A stretch of 64,000 nt of DNA, from the NCBI RefSeq assembly GCF_022012395.1, contig NZ_JAKLTQ010000004.1, positions 185,008 through 249,007 on the forward strand, written 5' to 3'. Below the pieces are notes generated by a model that saw nothing but the letters and a program-made list of their open reading frames with translations, had not been told where the DNA came from and ran no database searches. This DNA comes from Arthrobacter hankyongi. Lineage in GTDB: Bacteria > Actinomycetota > Actinomycetes > Actinomycetales > Micrococcaceae. The first letter of the stretch is position 1, and every line of letters starts with the position of its first letter. The position numbers and the translations under genes were made by a program. Positions 8,723-16,508 of the stretch are shown in pieces.

Positions 8723-9244
8723 TCAGGTTGTGCCCGTGCCGGATGCCGGAGGATTCACCGCGGATGCCGCCGTCGGCTTTTCGAAGAACCTGCGGTAGCC
8801 CAGGAACAGCGCCACGGCCAGGCCGACGGTCACGGCAATGAACGTCATCAGGGTGTCCTGCGAGGCGAAGCCCCGGCCAATGCTGTAGAGCAGGGTGAAG
8901 AGCCCGCCCAGCAGGACCCCGTTGGCCAGCACACGGTTCCGCTTCTCCAGCAGCAGGCTCAGGCCGAGCAGCACCACCGAGGCCACCAGCGAGATAGTGC
9001 TGACGTTGCGGTTGTAGATGCTGTTCTGCTCGTCGTAGGCCCGGTAGGCCCGGTCGTATTCCTCCTGCTGCTTCTGCTGCTCGGCCAGTTCCTGGTCCGT
9101 CGGGTTCGCCTTGGTGACCTGCGTGACCGGGAACTGCGGCGCTTCGGGCGGGGCGTAGAAGGTGCGGATGCCCAGGCCCACGAAGAGGGCAATGATGATA
9201 CCGAGGAAGAAGGTGTAGACGATCTTCAGGACTTGGTTTTCCAT
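8723..9244 (-). CDS. membrane protein of unknown function
   Basis: A 173-residue protein with one N-terminal transmembrane helix, then a polar Gln/Glu-rich segment (residues about 45-78), then three hydrophobic helices. The polar loop is predicted to be helical or coiled. Proteins of this layout are common hypothetical proteins in Arthrobacter-like genomes; I do not recognise a named family. It is a single gene facing away from the tRNA. Confidence 0.7.
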   Translation of the reverse strand: MENQVLKIVYTFFLGIIIALFVGLGIRTFYAPPEAPQFPVTQVTKANPTDQELAEQQKQQEEYDRAYRAYDEQNSIYNRNVSTISLVASVVLLGLSLLLEKRNRVLANGVLLGGLFTLLYSIGRGFASQDTLMTFIAVTVGLAVALFLGYRRFFEKPTAASAVNPPASGTGTT

Positions 9245-9462
9245 GGTGCCTCAGGCCTCCGGGGGCATGGATAGTTGGTTGGACAACGGCAGCGGTGCGG
9301 CCATGGAGGGCCAATGGCCGTCCATGACTCGATCCTAGGTCCGGCCGGCGCAGAGAACGCCGCGGCCGCGCAGGAGGTGCAGATTCGTTACACGCCGAAT
9401 GGCGAAATTCCGGTTCGGGACATATGATCGAACGCAGTGGATCGGCCCTGGGGCCGGACTAC

Positions 9463-9535
9463 GGGGCTTTAGCTCAGTTGGTAGAGCGTTTCGTTCGCAA
9501 TGAAAAGGTCAGGGGTTCGATTCCCCTAAGCTCCA
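9463..9535 (+). tRNA. tRNA-Ala (anticodon CGC)
   Basis: A complete 73-base cloverleaf: 7-bp acceptor stem closing GGGGCTT with AAGCTCC, D-arm GCTC/GAGC, anticodon stem TTTCG/TGAAA with loop TTCGCAA (anticodon at 9496-9498), and T-arm AGGGG/CCCCT with loop TTCGATT. The discriminator is A and CCA is not encoded, as usual for actinobacteria. Confidence 0.95.
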
Positions 9536-9539
9536 CTTC

Positions 9540-9585
9540 AAAAGCTCTCTGACCAGCGCAAATGCTGGGTCGGGGAGCTTTTTCC
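9540..9585 (+). terminator. rho-independent terminator after tRNA-Ala
   Basis: AAAAGCTC at the left pairs with GAGCTTTT at the right, extended by GACC/GGTC around a short loop, and the right arm runs into five T residues. It begins five bases after the tRNA. Confidence 0.85.
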
Positions 9586-9735
9586 TTGCCCGGCACAGGC
9601 CTGGCGACACGTTTTCGACACGCTTTGGGGAAATTCTCAGAGGCCGGCACCCGGCCGGCGGAATTCTTGGACCCGTACGCCCTGCCGAGGAAGATATCCA
9701 CGGCATCCAGCAGGTCCGATGCCCAGGGCCGCCAA

Positions 9736-9855
9736 CTTCAGTTGGGTGAGCTCGGCAAACACGGCAACGGGCACCTGATGATGCTGGAACGGGACTATGA
9801 TCAGATGCCCGACGCCGTCGCCGCCTGGCTGGACCGCCTGCTTGGGAACAGCTGA
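9736..9855 (+). pseudogene. fragment of an alpha/beta hydrolase C-terminus
   Basis: The last 39 residues of a frame ending at 9855 read like the end of an alpha/beta-hydrolase: GKHGNGHLMMLERDYD carries the HGNGH segment around the catalytic His, followed by an amphipathic helix ending WLDRLL. No lid, nucleophile elbow or other part of the domain precedes it; the frame upstream runs back into the tRNA terminator. I read it as a leftover of a deleted gene. Confidence 0.6.
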
Positions 9856-9944
9856 CAGCGCGATGCCGCCGCCTGCATAAGACCGTCACACATCTAGGCA
9901 GGCCTGCGCTTGTTTTCGGGGGTCGCGGCTGGACCGCCTCTCCA

Positions 9945-10175
9945 TTAATTTGCAGAGGCGGTGCAGCCGTGGGCGGGTTCAGCGAGTGCTTCGATGGTGA
10001 GTCCGTAGGGCACAGTTTGGCTTAGTTCCACCGTGAACTGTCCTGGTCCGGTCTTGGTGACCAGGATGCCAGGGCCGTTTTGCTGGCGGGCCAGATGCTG
10101 GAGCTCTTCGACGGCGGCATTGAGGAGCCGGTCGGCCTCTTCGACGCTGAAAGCGATGACGTCTTGCCGGGCCAT
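9945..10175 (-). CDS. small hypothetical protein
   Basis: A 76-residue soluble protein starting MARQDVIAFSVEEADRLL. It is the second gene of a tandem pair: its ATG follows the stop of the gene at 10178 by two bases, which suggests translational coupling. An in-frame ATG at 10250 lies inside the upstream gene and is unlikely. The N-terminal half looks helical, the C-terminal half beta. I do not recognise a family. Confidence 0.6.
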   Translation of the reverse strand: MARQDVIAFSVEEADRLLNAAVEELQHLARQQNGPGILVTKTGPGQFTVELSQTVPYGLTIEALAEPAHGCTASAN

Positions 10176-10177
10176 GG

Positions 10178-10381
10178 CTAGTGCCGGACGATGCAGTGCT
10201 CGTCGGTGGCAAGCATTTTGCGTTCCCCGGTGCGCAGATCCCGGATCCACACGATCCGGAGTTGCGGCATCAGGTCCTCCACGTACCCGCTGCAGCGAAA
10301 GTTTCCGTTGCTGTGGATGTCAACATGGTCGCCCTGTCGAAGCGCATCGGATTTGGAAGCGCTGTCGGTGTGGTTTGTCAT
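10178..10381 (-). CDS. small hypothetical protein, SH3-like beta fold likely
   Basis: A 67-residue protein containing GDHVDIHSNGNFRCSGYVED and RDLRTGERKML, a pattern of short beta strands as in small SH3-like proteins found in Arthrobacter-type genomes. The ATG at 10381 is preferred to that at 10420 because a purine-rich AGAAAAGG precedes it. It forms a tandem pair with the gene that follows at 10175. Function unknown. Confidence 0.6.
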   Translation of the reverse strand: MTNHTDSASKSDALRQGDHVDIHSNGNFRCSGYVEDLMPQLRIVWIRDLRTGERKMLATDEHCIVRH

Positions 10382-10482
10382 TGCGGTATTGCCTTTTCTG
10401 GATTGCCGCTCGATCTGCATTCATCGAACGTCTCGGGCGTTGGGAGACTGTCAGGGCGCCGGGCAGGCGCCGGGCCGTGCAG

Positions 10483-11505
10483 TCAGAAGCGGTCTCGGAC
10501 GTGCCGTTCCCGACCGTAGAGCGCCACAACGATGAGGATGATGACCCCGTAAATGATCCGGCTCTGTGCCTCGGCCAAGCCGTTGCTGACGATGATTGTC
10601 GATAGTCCCGTGAGGATGAGGGCGCCCAGCAGCGTTCTTGTGAAGCTGCCGCGGATGGATCCGAAGGTGGTCCCGCCCACGAGTACGGCGGCCAGCCCGG
10701 AGAACAGGTATGGTTCGCCGATCGACTGTGCCCAGCCGGAACTGAAACTCGCGATGAACATCCCTGCGATCCCGGCGAGTGCACCTGAGGCGGCGAACAC
10801 AAGTGTCCACACCGCGGTGGTGTTGATGCGGGTCAGCCTCGCGGCGCGGGCGTTGATGCCGGTTGCGTACAGGCTGCGGCCGGCGGGTGTACGGGTCAGC
10901 CCCAGCCACAACAGCACTGCAGCGGCTGCCACGATCAGGATGATGGGCGGAATCGGTATGCCGAACGTCGTGCTGGTGACTCCGGCAAGACCGCGCAGGA
11001 ACCCGGCCGGGGCGGAGGCGTAGTTTCCATTGGCCAGGAACAAGGTACCTCCGGTGAGGACGGCTCCCATGCCGAGCGTCATCATCAACGGCTCCACCTT
11101 CAGCCGATGGCAGAGAAAGCCGATGGTCGCGCCGAGCCCGCCGCATACGGCGATCGTCAGGAGAAAAGCCGCGGGGACGGGCCAGCCTTGTCCGCCGGCC
11201 AGGTTTGCTGCGGCGAAGGCGCCGAAAATCACGTAACCGGGAATCGCAAGATCGAGCCCGCCCAGGATCACCACCAAAGTCTGGCCCATCGCGGCGAGCG
11301 AGAGCAGTGAGGCAATGATGAGGAGCGCTGTGGCCGAGCGAAGGTTTGCGATGCCGGGAACCGTCACCAGGAGCCAGACAACGACGACGCCGAGCACGAG
11401 CACTTGGAGGATCGGCTGCTGCAGCACCAGCCTGCGCGTGCGGGGCCAGATTCCGTATCGGGGTTCGGCAGGTGTGGGGGTGGCGACTGAAAGCTGTGTG
11501 GTCAT
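10483..11505 (-). CDS. ribose-type (CUT2) ABC transporter permease 2
   Basis: A 340-residue inner-membrane permease of the RbsC/BPD_transp_2 family with eight to ten hydrophobic segments. The family motif GLDLAIPGYVIFGAFAAANLAG lies near residues 83-104, and AAVLVGGTTFGSIRGSFTRT near the C-terminus contacts the ATPase. It overlaps the stop of the first permease gene by four bases (ATGA), so the two are co-translated. Two different permeases suggest a heterodimeric channel, as in LsrCD. It is the last gene of the leftward operon that starts at 13963. Confidence 0.88.
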   Translation of the reverse strand: MTTQLSVATPTPAEPRYGIWPRTRRLVLQQPILQVLVLGVVVVWLLVTVPGIANLRSATALLIIASLLSLAAMGQTLVVILGGLDLAIPGYVIFGAFAAANLAGGQGWPVPAAFLLTIAVCGGLGATIGFLCHRLKVEPLMMTLGMGAVLTGGTLFLANGNYASAPAGFLRGLAGVTSTTFGIPIPPIILIVAAAAVLLWLGLTRTPAGRSLYATGINARAARLTRINTTAVWTLVFAASGALAGIAGMFIASFSSGWAQSIGEPYLFSGLAAVLVGGTTFGSIRGSFTRTLLGALILTGLSTIIVSNGLAEAQSRIIYGVIILIVVALYGRERHVRDRF

Positions 11506-12461
11506 GCGGTTCTCCGTGAAATTCGAGGGCTTAGCAGCGTTGCTCCGAGTACGACGCCGGCGATCAGCAGCAGGCCGTAGGTGAATTCGATGAGGTTTGG
11601 TTGGACCCCGGCGGAAGTGAGCAGCTGCTGGAGGAGATAGATGGCGAGCGCTCCGAAAAACGTCCCCAGCAGGCTGCCCCGTCCACCGCCGAGGCTCGTT
11701 CCCCCGAGGACCGCAGCGGCCAGGCCGAGAAGCGCATACGTCGTGGCGAGGGTGGAGCCGGATGCCTGCAGCAGGGCAGTCAGGGCGATCCCGGCGATGC
11801 CGGCGAAGAGTCCGCCCAGCGTGTAGGCGAGCACTCGGATCGCGGTCACGTTCACGCCGGATCCGTAAGCTGACGAGTCACTTTCGCCAGTCGCAAGGAG
11901 GTTGCTGACGAAGACGGTCCGCTTCAGGACGAACCAGACGAGCGCCGCGGCACCCAGCGTGATGATCGCACCGGGTACGACGCCGATGGAACCGGCCAGC
12001 GGCCGGGTCCAGTTGTCCGGCGCGATAACGGGGTTCTTGGCGATCGTCAACGAGGCGCCGATGAGCAGGAAGAGCACGCCGGTCGTTGCCACGACCGGAT
12101 GCAGGCGCACAATTGCCACGAGCACGCCGTTGATGGCGCCGACCGCCATCGCGATGCCCAGCAGGAGAGGGACCGCTAAGGGCCAGTCACCCAGCCCGGC
12201 GGGGATCAGGATGGCGACGAAAACGCAGTTGATCAGCGTTGCCAGGGGGCCCACGGAGATGTCTATCCCACCGGAGAGGATGGCCGGTGTGGACGCGAAG
12301 CCGACGAGCACGAACGGTGCCAGTGTTGCGAGTGTCATGCCGAGGCGCGACGGGGAGACAAAGCTCGGAGAAACGACGAGGTTCACCACCAGCAGGACCG
12401 CGCAGAGCAGCATCGCGAACGCGAAGGGCCATCGCTGAAACAAGCCCAGCACCCGGTTCAT
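11502..12461 (-). CDS. ribose-type (CUT2) ABC transporter permease 1
   Basis: A 319-residue paralogue of the next gene, with the same fold. GGIDISVGPLATL near residue 64 is the usual RbsC motif, and AAVLGGTSLGGGRGSLLGT lies at the coupling region. It overlaps the ATPase gene by four bases upstream and the second permease by four bases downstream, so the three form one tightly coupled transport operon. The substrate is unknown; neighbours suggest an aromatic or phenolic compound or its glycoside instead of a plain sugar, but that is inference. Confidence 0.88.
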   Translation of the reverse strand: MNRVLGLFQRWPFAFAMLLCAVLLVVNLVVSPSFVSPSRLGMTLATLAPFVLVGFASTPAILSGGIDISVGPLATLINCVFVAILIPAGLGDWPLAVPLLLGIAMAVGAINGVLVAIVRLHPVVATTGVLFLLIGASLTIAKNPVIAPDNWTRPLAGSIGVVPGAIITLGAAALVWFVLKRTVFVSNLLATGESDSSAYGSGVNVTAIRVLAYTLGGLFAGIAGIALTALLQASGSTLATTYALLGLAAAVLGGTSLGGGRGSLLGTFFGALAIYLLQQLLTSAGVQPNLIEFTYGLLLIAGVVLGATLLSPRISRRTA

Positions 12462-13963
12462 ACGACACCTGCGACTTTCTGCCCGAAGTAGGCTGCGACG
12501 ATAGCTTGATTGCCGATTTCGGCCCGCCCGATCTCGGCGGACACGCTCTGGTTTCGGAAAACGAGCACCCGGTCGACGAGCTCGACGTGCTCTTCGACTT
12601 CGCTGGAGAGCACGACCACGCTCATTCCCTCTGCGCAGAGCTGTTGGAGGGCCGCGTAGATCTCACGTTTGGTCATGATGTCTACGCCCCGCGTGGGATC
12701 GTTCAGCAAGAGCACTCCGGGGTCGGTGGCGAGCCAACGGGCCAACAGTACCTTCTGCTGGTTCCCGCCCGACAGCGTCGAGATGGCGTCGTCGGCATTG
12801 CCAAGTTTGATGCTGAGGCCCTTCGCGGCGCCGGCAAACCGTTCGGCCATGCGCTGTCCGCTCAACAGTGGACCCCGGCGGTCTTTGGACATGGTTGGCA
12901 ACGCAAAGTTCTCCCGAATCGACATCGGTTCAAACAGGGATTCGCCCCGGCGTTCCCGCGGCAAATAGGCGTTGCTGTTCCGGACGGCGGCGGAGTTGTG
13001 GCTGTTGCCGCCGCCGGCTGCGATCTGGGTGACAACTCCTTCACCGGTGGCGAGCCCGGCCAACCGGCGAAGGAACTGGTCCTGGCCGTGTCCCTCCAGT
13101 CCGGCGAGCCCGACAAGCTCACCACGGCGCAGCTCGAAGTTGATGGGCTCGGCCCCGGGGGAGAGCCGGACGTCTTGTGCCCGGAGGACTATGGGTCCAA
13201 GTTCGCGTTCCCGGATTTGATGTTCGACGACGCTCGATGCCCCGGTCATGTCGGAAATCAGCTGGCCAATGGAGAGGGTGCTGCGGTCCACGGTGGAGAT
13301 GGTCCGGCCGGAGCGGAGGACCGTAACACGGTCCGAGATCTCCTCGACCTCGTCCATGCGATGGGAGATGAACAGGATGGCGCAGCCCGCAGACTTGAGC
13401 CGTCGCATTTCCGCGAACAGCCGGTCACGGGTTTGCACATCGAGTGCTGCTGTCGATTCATCGAGGACGAGGACGCGAGGGTCGCGGACCAGTGCGCGGG
13501 CAATGCAAACGGCCTGCCGGCCTGAGAGGGACAGCTCGCCGGCAGGGGAATCCAGCCGGATGCCGTCGACCAGGCGGCCCAGCACTTCGGCGGCGTTCGC
13601 GCGCTGTACGACGCTGCTGTGACGGCGCCGGAACACGCCGTCCGTGCCGAGCCAGATGTTCTCGAGAACCGATTGACTGCCGGCGGTGAGCACCTCCTGG
13701 AAAACCGTCGCGATCCCCGCGGCATTGGCTTTCTGGGGTGAGCGGAAGGTGAGCGCTTCGCCGTCGAGCCTCAGGGTGCCGCTGTCCGGCCGGTGCACGC
13801 CGCCAATGATCTTGACGAGGGTGCTCTTACCCGAACCGTTCTCCCCGAGGAGGGTGTGTACCTCGCCGGGTTTGACGTGCAAGTGGCCGTCAGTGAGAGC
13901 GCTGGTTGCTCCAAAACGTTTGCTCAGCGCTGACAGGTGAAGACCTGCCGACTCATCTTCCAT
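12458..13963 (-). CDS. ribose-type ABC transporter ATP-binding protein (two ATPase domains)
   Basis: A 501-residue RbsA-like ATPase. Domain 1 has Walker A GENGSGKST, a signature LSLSGRQ and Walker B VLVLDESTAALD. Domain 2 has the degenerate Walker A GLEGHGQDQ normal for this family, signature LSGGNQQK and Walker B VLLLNDPTRGVD. Two ATGs are adjacent (13966 and 13963); the second is better spaced from GGAGGAG (13970-13976). The open frame extends upstream to 14149 but that would run into the divergent binding-protein gene. It is the first gene of the leftward operon and is transcribed from the region holding dyad A. Confidence 0.9.
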   Translation of the reverse strand: MEDESAGLHLSALSKRFGATSALTDGHLHVKPGEVHTLLGENGSGKSTLVKIIGGVHRPDSGTLRLDGEALTFRSPQKANAAGIATVFQEVLTAGSQSVLENIWLGTDGVFRRRHSSVVQRANAAEVLGRLVDGIRLDSPAGELSLSGRQAVCIARALVRDPRVLVLDESTAALDVQTRDRLFAEMRRLKSAGCAILFISHRMDEVEEISDRVTVLRSGRTISTVDRSTLSIGQLISDMTGASSVVEHQIRERELGPIVLRAQDVRLSPGAEPINFELRRGELVGLAGLEGHGQDQFLRRLAGLATGEGVVTQIAAGGGNSHNSAAVRNSNAYLPRERRGESLFEPMSIRENFALPTMSKDRRGPLLSGQRMAERFAGAAKGLSIKLGNADDAISTLSGGNQQKVLLARWLATDPGVLLLNDPTRGVDIMTKREIYAALQQLCAEGMSVVVLSSEVEEHVELVDRVLVFRNQSVSAEIGRAEIGNQAIVAAYFGQKVAGVV

Positions 13964-14009
13964 CATCACTCCTCCCTGGAGCTCGTCTGTGACATATGCC
14001 ACGAATGAT

Positions 14010-14039
14010 ACTAGACGAAACGTATCGCATCGGTCTAGT
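14010..14039. promoter_or_regulatory. operator A: dyad in the divergent ABC/binding-protein promoter
   Basis: The core AACG-TAT-CGCA (14019-14029) matches the 11-bp dyad repeated through the island. It lies inside a wider perfect inverted repeat ACTAGAC (14010-14016) / GTCTAGT (14033-14039). The site is 62 bases before the binding-protein start and 56 bases from the ATPase start, so it can control both directions. Confidence 0.6.
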
Positions 14040-14090
14040 GTTCTCTGACGTGCGCACAAACGCGCTGACTCAAGGAGGAGCGAACAAAGA

Positions 14091-15332
14091 ATGAAGAAGC
14101 TTACGAATCTGGGGCACCCTGGCCTCATCGGTGCAGCAGTCGTCACCATGACTGCACTTGGGCTGGCAGGGTGCTCTGCGAGTCCAGGCGCCGGGTCGGC
14201 GGCTCAGCCGGTTGGCTCAGCCGCCGCGGGTCAGTGCGGCTCTGTGCCTGACATCGGTGCGAACGACCCTGACGGGCTGCTCGCCCAGTTCAGTCCGGCG
14301 ACGGCGGCTGCCTACAACGCCTACCCGCTGCCGGTCAGGAAGTCCGCCTGGGCTGACTGGAAGTCCAAGAAGGACGGGGGATACACGGCCGCCATCGTTG
14401 GCATGCCGCCGGCCAGCGCATTCGTGAAGGTCATGCTCGACACGGTCCGCAAGGAGCTTGCTGCCGCCAACGTCGAGATCGTCGCAGACCTTGCTCCGGA
14501 CGACCCGACCAATGTGCCCCTCCAGCTGCAGCAGTTCAGCCAGGCTGTCGCGCTCAAACCGGATGTCATCTTCTTCATTCCCCTGGCCGGCGAGCCGTCG
14601 GTCGACGCGGTGAAATCCGCTGGCGAGGCGGGCATCCCCGTCATCTCCCTGCAGTCGATCGTCGACTCGGAATATGCGGTATCGGTGACCGGCAATAGCG
14701 TGTTGCAGGCGATGAATGTCGGCGCGGGCACCTTGAAGGCGATCGGCGGTAAGGGCAACGTCCTGCGTGTTACGGGTATCCCGGGCATCTCGAACGAACT
14801 CTATGCGGAGGAGGGGTTCCGGAATGTGCTCGAGCTGTGCCCCGAGGTGTCGGTAGCCGGCGAGGTGACAGGCTTCTTCGAAGCGACCACCGCGCAGACG
14901 GCGACACTGCAGTATCTTGCAACGAATCCGGCCGGAGTGGATGGCGTGCTGCAATCCGGCACTATGGGCCTCGGCGTGCTCAACGCCTTCCAAGAGTCGG
15001 GACTCGAAGCGCCACCCATTGCGGACATCGGGGCAACAGAGGGCTTCGCGAGCTGGGCTGCGCAGAACGGTGACTACCCGTACGTTGGTTCCACGACTCC
15101 CACGGTGAGACAGTCGCAGGTGTCTGTCGACATCGCCCTTCGCATCCTCAAGGGCGAGGGGCCGAAGATCAACCAATTCGTCAACAACCCCTTCGTTGTG
15201 GACCGGACGAATCTTGAGGAGCTGGTGGATCCGGCGTGGAAGACCACGGATTCCACGGATCTCGCCGGCAACCCGGAGATGTTCTTCCCTGACAATGTTC
15301 TCAAGGAGTTCTTCAACAACCCGAGTAGCTAA
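14091..15332 (+). CDS. ABC transporter substrate-binding lipoprotein (Peripla_BP_4 type)
   Basis: A 413-residue lipoprotein with a signal peptide and lipobox LAGC, lipidated Cys at residue 28, followed by a low-complexity Gly/Ser/Ala linker. The mature part has the two-lobe fold of sugar-binding proteins (VGMPPASAFVKVMLDTVRKE, FIPLAGEPSVDAVKSAGEAG). A strong AAGGAGG (14072-14078) precedes the ATG. It is divergent from the ATPase-permease operon and must supply its binding protein. Several aromatic residues in the mature domain are compatible with a ring ligand, but this is not proven. Confidence 0.88.
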   Translation: MKKLTNLGHPGLIGAAVVTMTALGLAGCSASPGAGSAAQPVGSAAAGQCGSVPDIGANDPDGLLAQFSPATAAAYNAYPLPVRKSAWADWKSKKDGGYTAAIVGMPPASAFVKVMLDTVRKELAAANVEIVADLAPDDPTNVPLQLQQFSQAVALKPDVIFFIPLAGEPSVDAVKSAGEAGIPVISLQSIVDSEYAVSVTGNSVLQAMNVGAGTLKAIGGKGNVLRVTGIPGISNELYAEEGFRNVLELCPEVSVAGEVTGFFEATTAQTATLQYLATNPAGVDGVLQSGTMGLGVLNAFQESGLEAPPIADIGATEGFASWAAQNGDYPYVGSTTPTVRQSQVSVDIALRILKGEGPKINQFVNNPFVVDRTNLEELVDPAWKTTDSTDLAGNPEMFFPDNVLKEFFNNPSS

Positions 15333-15386
15333 CAGCTCCGGGTCGGGCCTAGCTAATATGGCACCGGCGGAGAGGGCCGCTCATCG

Positions 15387-15420
15387 TGATCGGCGTGCAC
15401 CATCGTGTGCACGCCGATCA
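15387..15420. promoter_or_regulatory. perfect 14-bp inverted repeat before the AraC-type gene
   Basis: TGATCGGCGTGCAC (15387-15400) is repeated exactly inverted at 15407-15420 with a 6-base spacer. It can fold as a terminator for the binding-protein gene (no T-run follows) or serve as an operator. The core CGTGCAC-N6-GTGCACG recurs with the same spacer at 18228-18247, which favours an operator role. Confidence 0.6.
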
Positions 15421-15437
15421 ACAGTCAAAGGAGACGG

Positions 15438-15512
15438 ATGGAAAAGTGTCGAGCCTGCTTGCATAGCGATGCGTGCGCTCAACCGGGAGTTCCAGTCAGG
15501 CTGGACCGATGA
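15438..15512 (+). CDS. 24-residue leader reading frame before the AraC-type regulator
   Basis: An ATG at 15438 with a good AAAGGAG site (15427-15433) opens a 24-codon frame, MEKCRACLHSDACAQ followed by nine more residues, with three cysteines. Its TGA overlaps the ATG of the regulator gene (ATGA at 15509-15512). The regulator ATG has no ribosome-binding site of its own, so the leader may couple its translation. Whether the peptide itself acts is unknown. Confidence 0.5.
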   Translation: MEKCRACLHSDACAQPGVPVRLDR

Positions 15513-16483
15513 CTCCCGTGCTCGACACCCGGTCGGTGCCCCCGGCCGATCGCCGGGACTACTGGTCGGCGGGAATCGCCCAGCACTTCTTCCCGATGCG
15601 CGTTGAGGCAGTCGGAGCGTCTTCGTTCCAGGCTCGATTGGCCGGCGGCGAGATGGGGCCGGTCGCGGTCCGGTCCATCCAGGGCCTTCCGCACCGGGTT
15701 GCACGCACGCCGCAGATGATTGCCGCCGCCGATCCGGAGTGCATCCTGCTTTACCTGCTGACCAGGGGAGTTATTGGCATCGAGCAGGATGACCGCAGTT
15801 GCGTGCTTCAACCCGGTGACATCGCATGCCAGGACACGTCGCGGCCGTCGACGTTCGAAGGCCGCGACGGTTTCGAGGTGTTCGTGTTCAGCGTTCCCAA
15901 ATGGTTCATCGGGTCGCGGGCCGACAACATCACCCGGCGTACCGCCACACGGATGGACGCAGGGGAGAGGCGGCTTACGCCACTTGCTACGCCGTTTCTC
16001 GCGAGTCTCGCTCGGACGGTCGCCGGCGGAGAAGGGTTGTCGAGCAGCGACGCGGAGGGTGCGGCAGAGATGATTCTGCCCATATTCCGCAGCCTTTACG
16101 GCGAGGAAGCGATGCCCGATGCACGGTCCCGCCCGGAATTGCTCCTCACCAGGATGCAACGGTATGCGATGGAGCATTTGCAGGACCCGGAGCTTGGTCC
16201 GGAGCAGATCGCGCAGGCCCACTACGTCTCCACGCGCTACGTGCACAAGCTCTTCGCGTCCTCCGGTACCGGTGTGTCGGCCTGGATCCGGGAACGCCGG
16301 CTCGAGGGTGCTGCCGGTGAGCTGCGTAAGTCACCGGGAACGACGATTGCGACGGTCGCGGCGAGGTGGGGATACCGCAACCCGGCGAGCTTCAGCAGGG
16401 CGTTCCGCGAGGTGCACGGTTGCGCCCCGAGGGACGCCAGGGGCTTCCCCGATCCTGCGGGGAAGCCCTCGCCCGTCTGGTAG
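15509..16483 (+). CDS. AraC-family regulator with AraC_binding_2-type sensor domain
   Basis: A 324-residue regulator like FeaR and NphR, which control phenolic or arylamine catabolism. The N-terminal part (DTRSVPPADRRDYWSAG, then CVLQPGDIACQDTSRP) is the ligand-binding domain; the last 100 residues hold the two helix-turn-helix units (LGPEQIAQAHYVSTRYVHKLF and VAARWGYRNPASFSRAFRE). The start at 15509 is chosen because it begins at the conserved MTPVLDTRSVPP; an in-frame ATG at 15473 lies within the leader frame. The stop lies in the loop of a strong terminator. It probably controls the neighbouring oxidase/SDR pair through the shared dyads at 15387 and 18219. Confidence 0.85.
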   Translation: MTPVLDTRSVPPADRRDYWSAGIAQHFFPMRVEAVGASSFQARLAGGEMGPVAVRSIQGLPHRVARTPQMIAAADPECILLYLLTRGVIGIEQDDRSCVLQPGDIACQDTSRPSTFEGRDGFEVFVFSVPKWFIGSRADNITRRTATRMDAGERRLTPLATPFLASLARTVAGGEGLSSSDAEGAAEMILPIFRSLYGEEAMPDARSRPELLLTRMQRYAMEHLQDPELGPEQIAQAHYVSTRYVHKLFASSGTGVSAWIRERRLEGAAGELRKSPGTTIATVAARWGYRNPASFSRAFREVHGCAPRDARGFPDPAGKPSPVW

Positions 16484-16497
16484 GGCGAGGGCTTCCC
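16460..16497. terminator. bidirectional terminator between regulator and oxidase genes
   Basis: GGGAAGCCCTCGCCC (16460-16474) pairs perfectly with its inverse at 16483-16497 around an 8-base loop. It lies between convergent genes and overlaps the last seven codons of the AraC-type gene. Confidence 0.75.
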
Positions 16498-16508
16498 GAT
16501 GCGCGCGA

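Noticed and set aside
9474..9701. A minus-strand frame ending in RGIEPLTFSLRTKRSTN
   Set aside because: This is the known false protein read from the antisense strand of a tRNA; it covers tRNA-Ala and its terminator.
13964..14149. An N-terminal extension of the ABC ATPase
   Set aside because: It would cover the divergent promoter and the beginning of the binding-protein gene, and RbsA-type ATPases are about 500 residues long.
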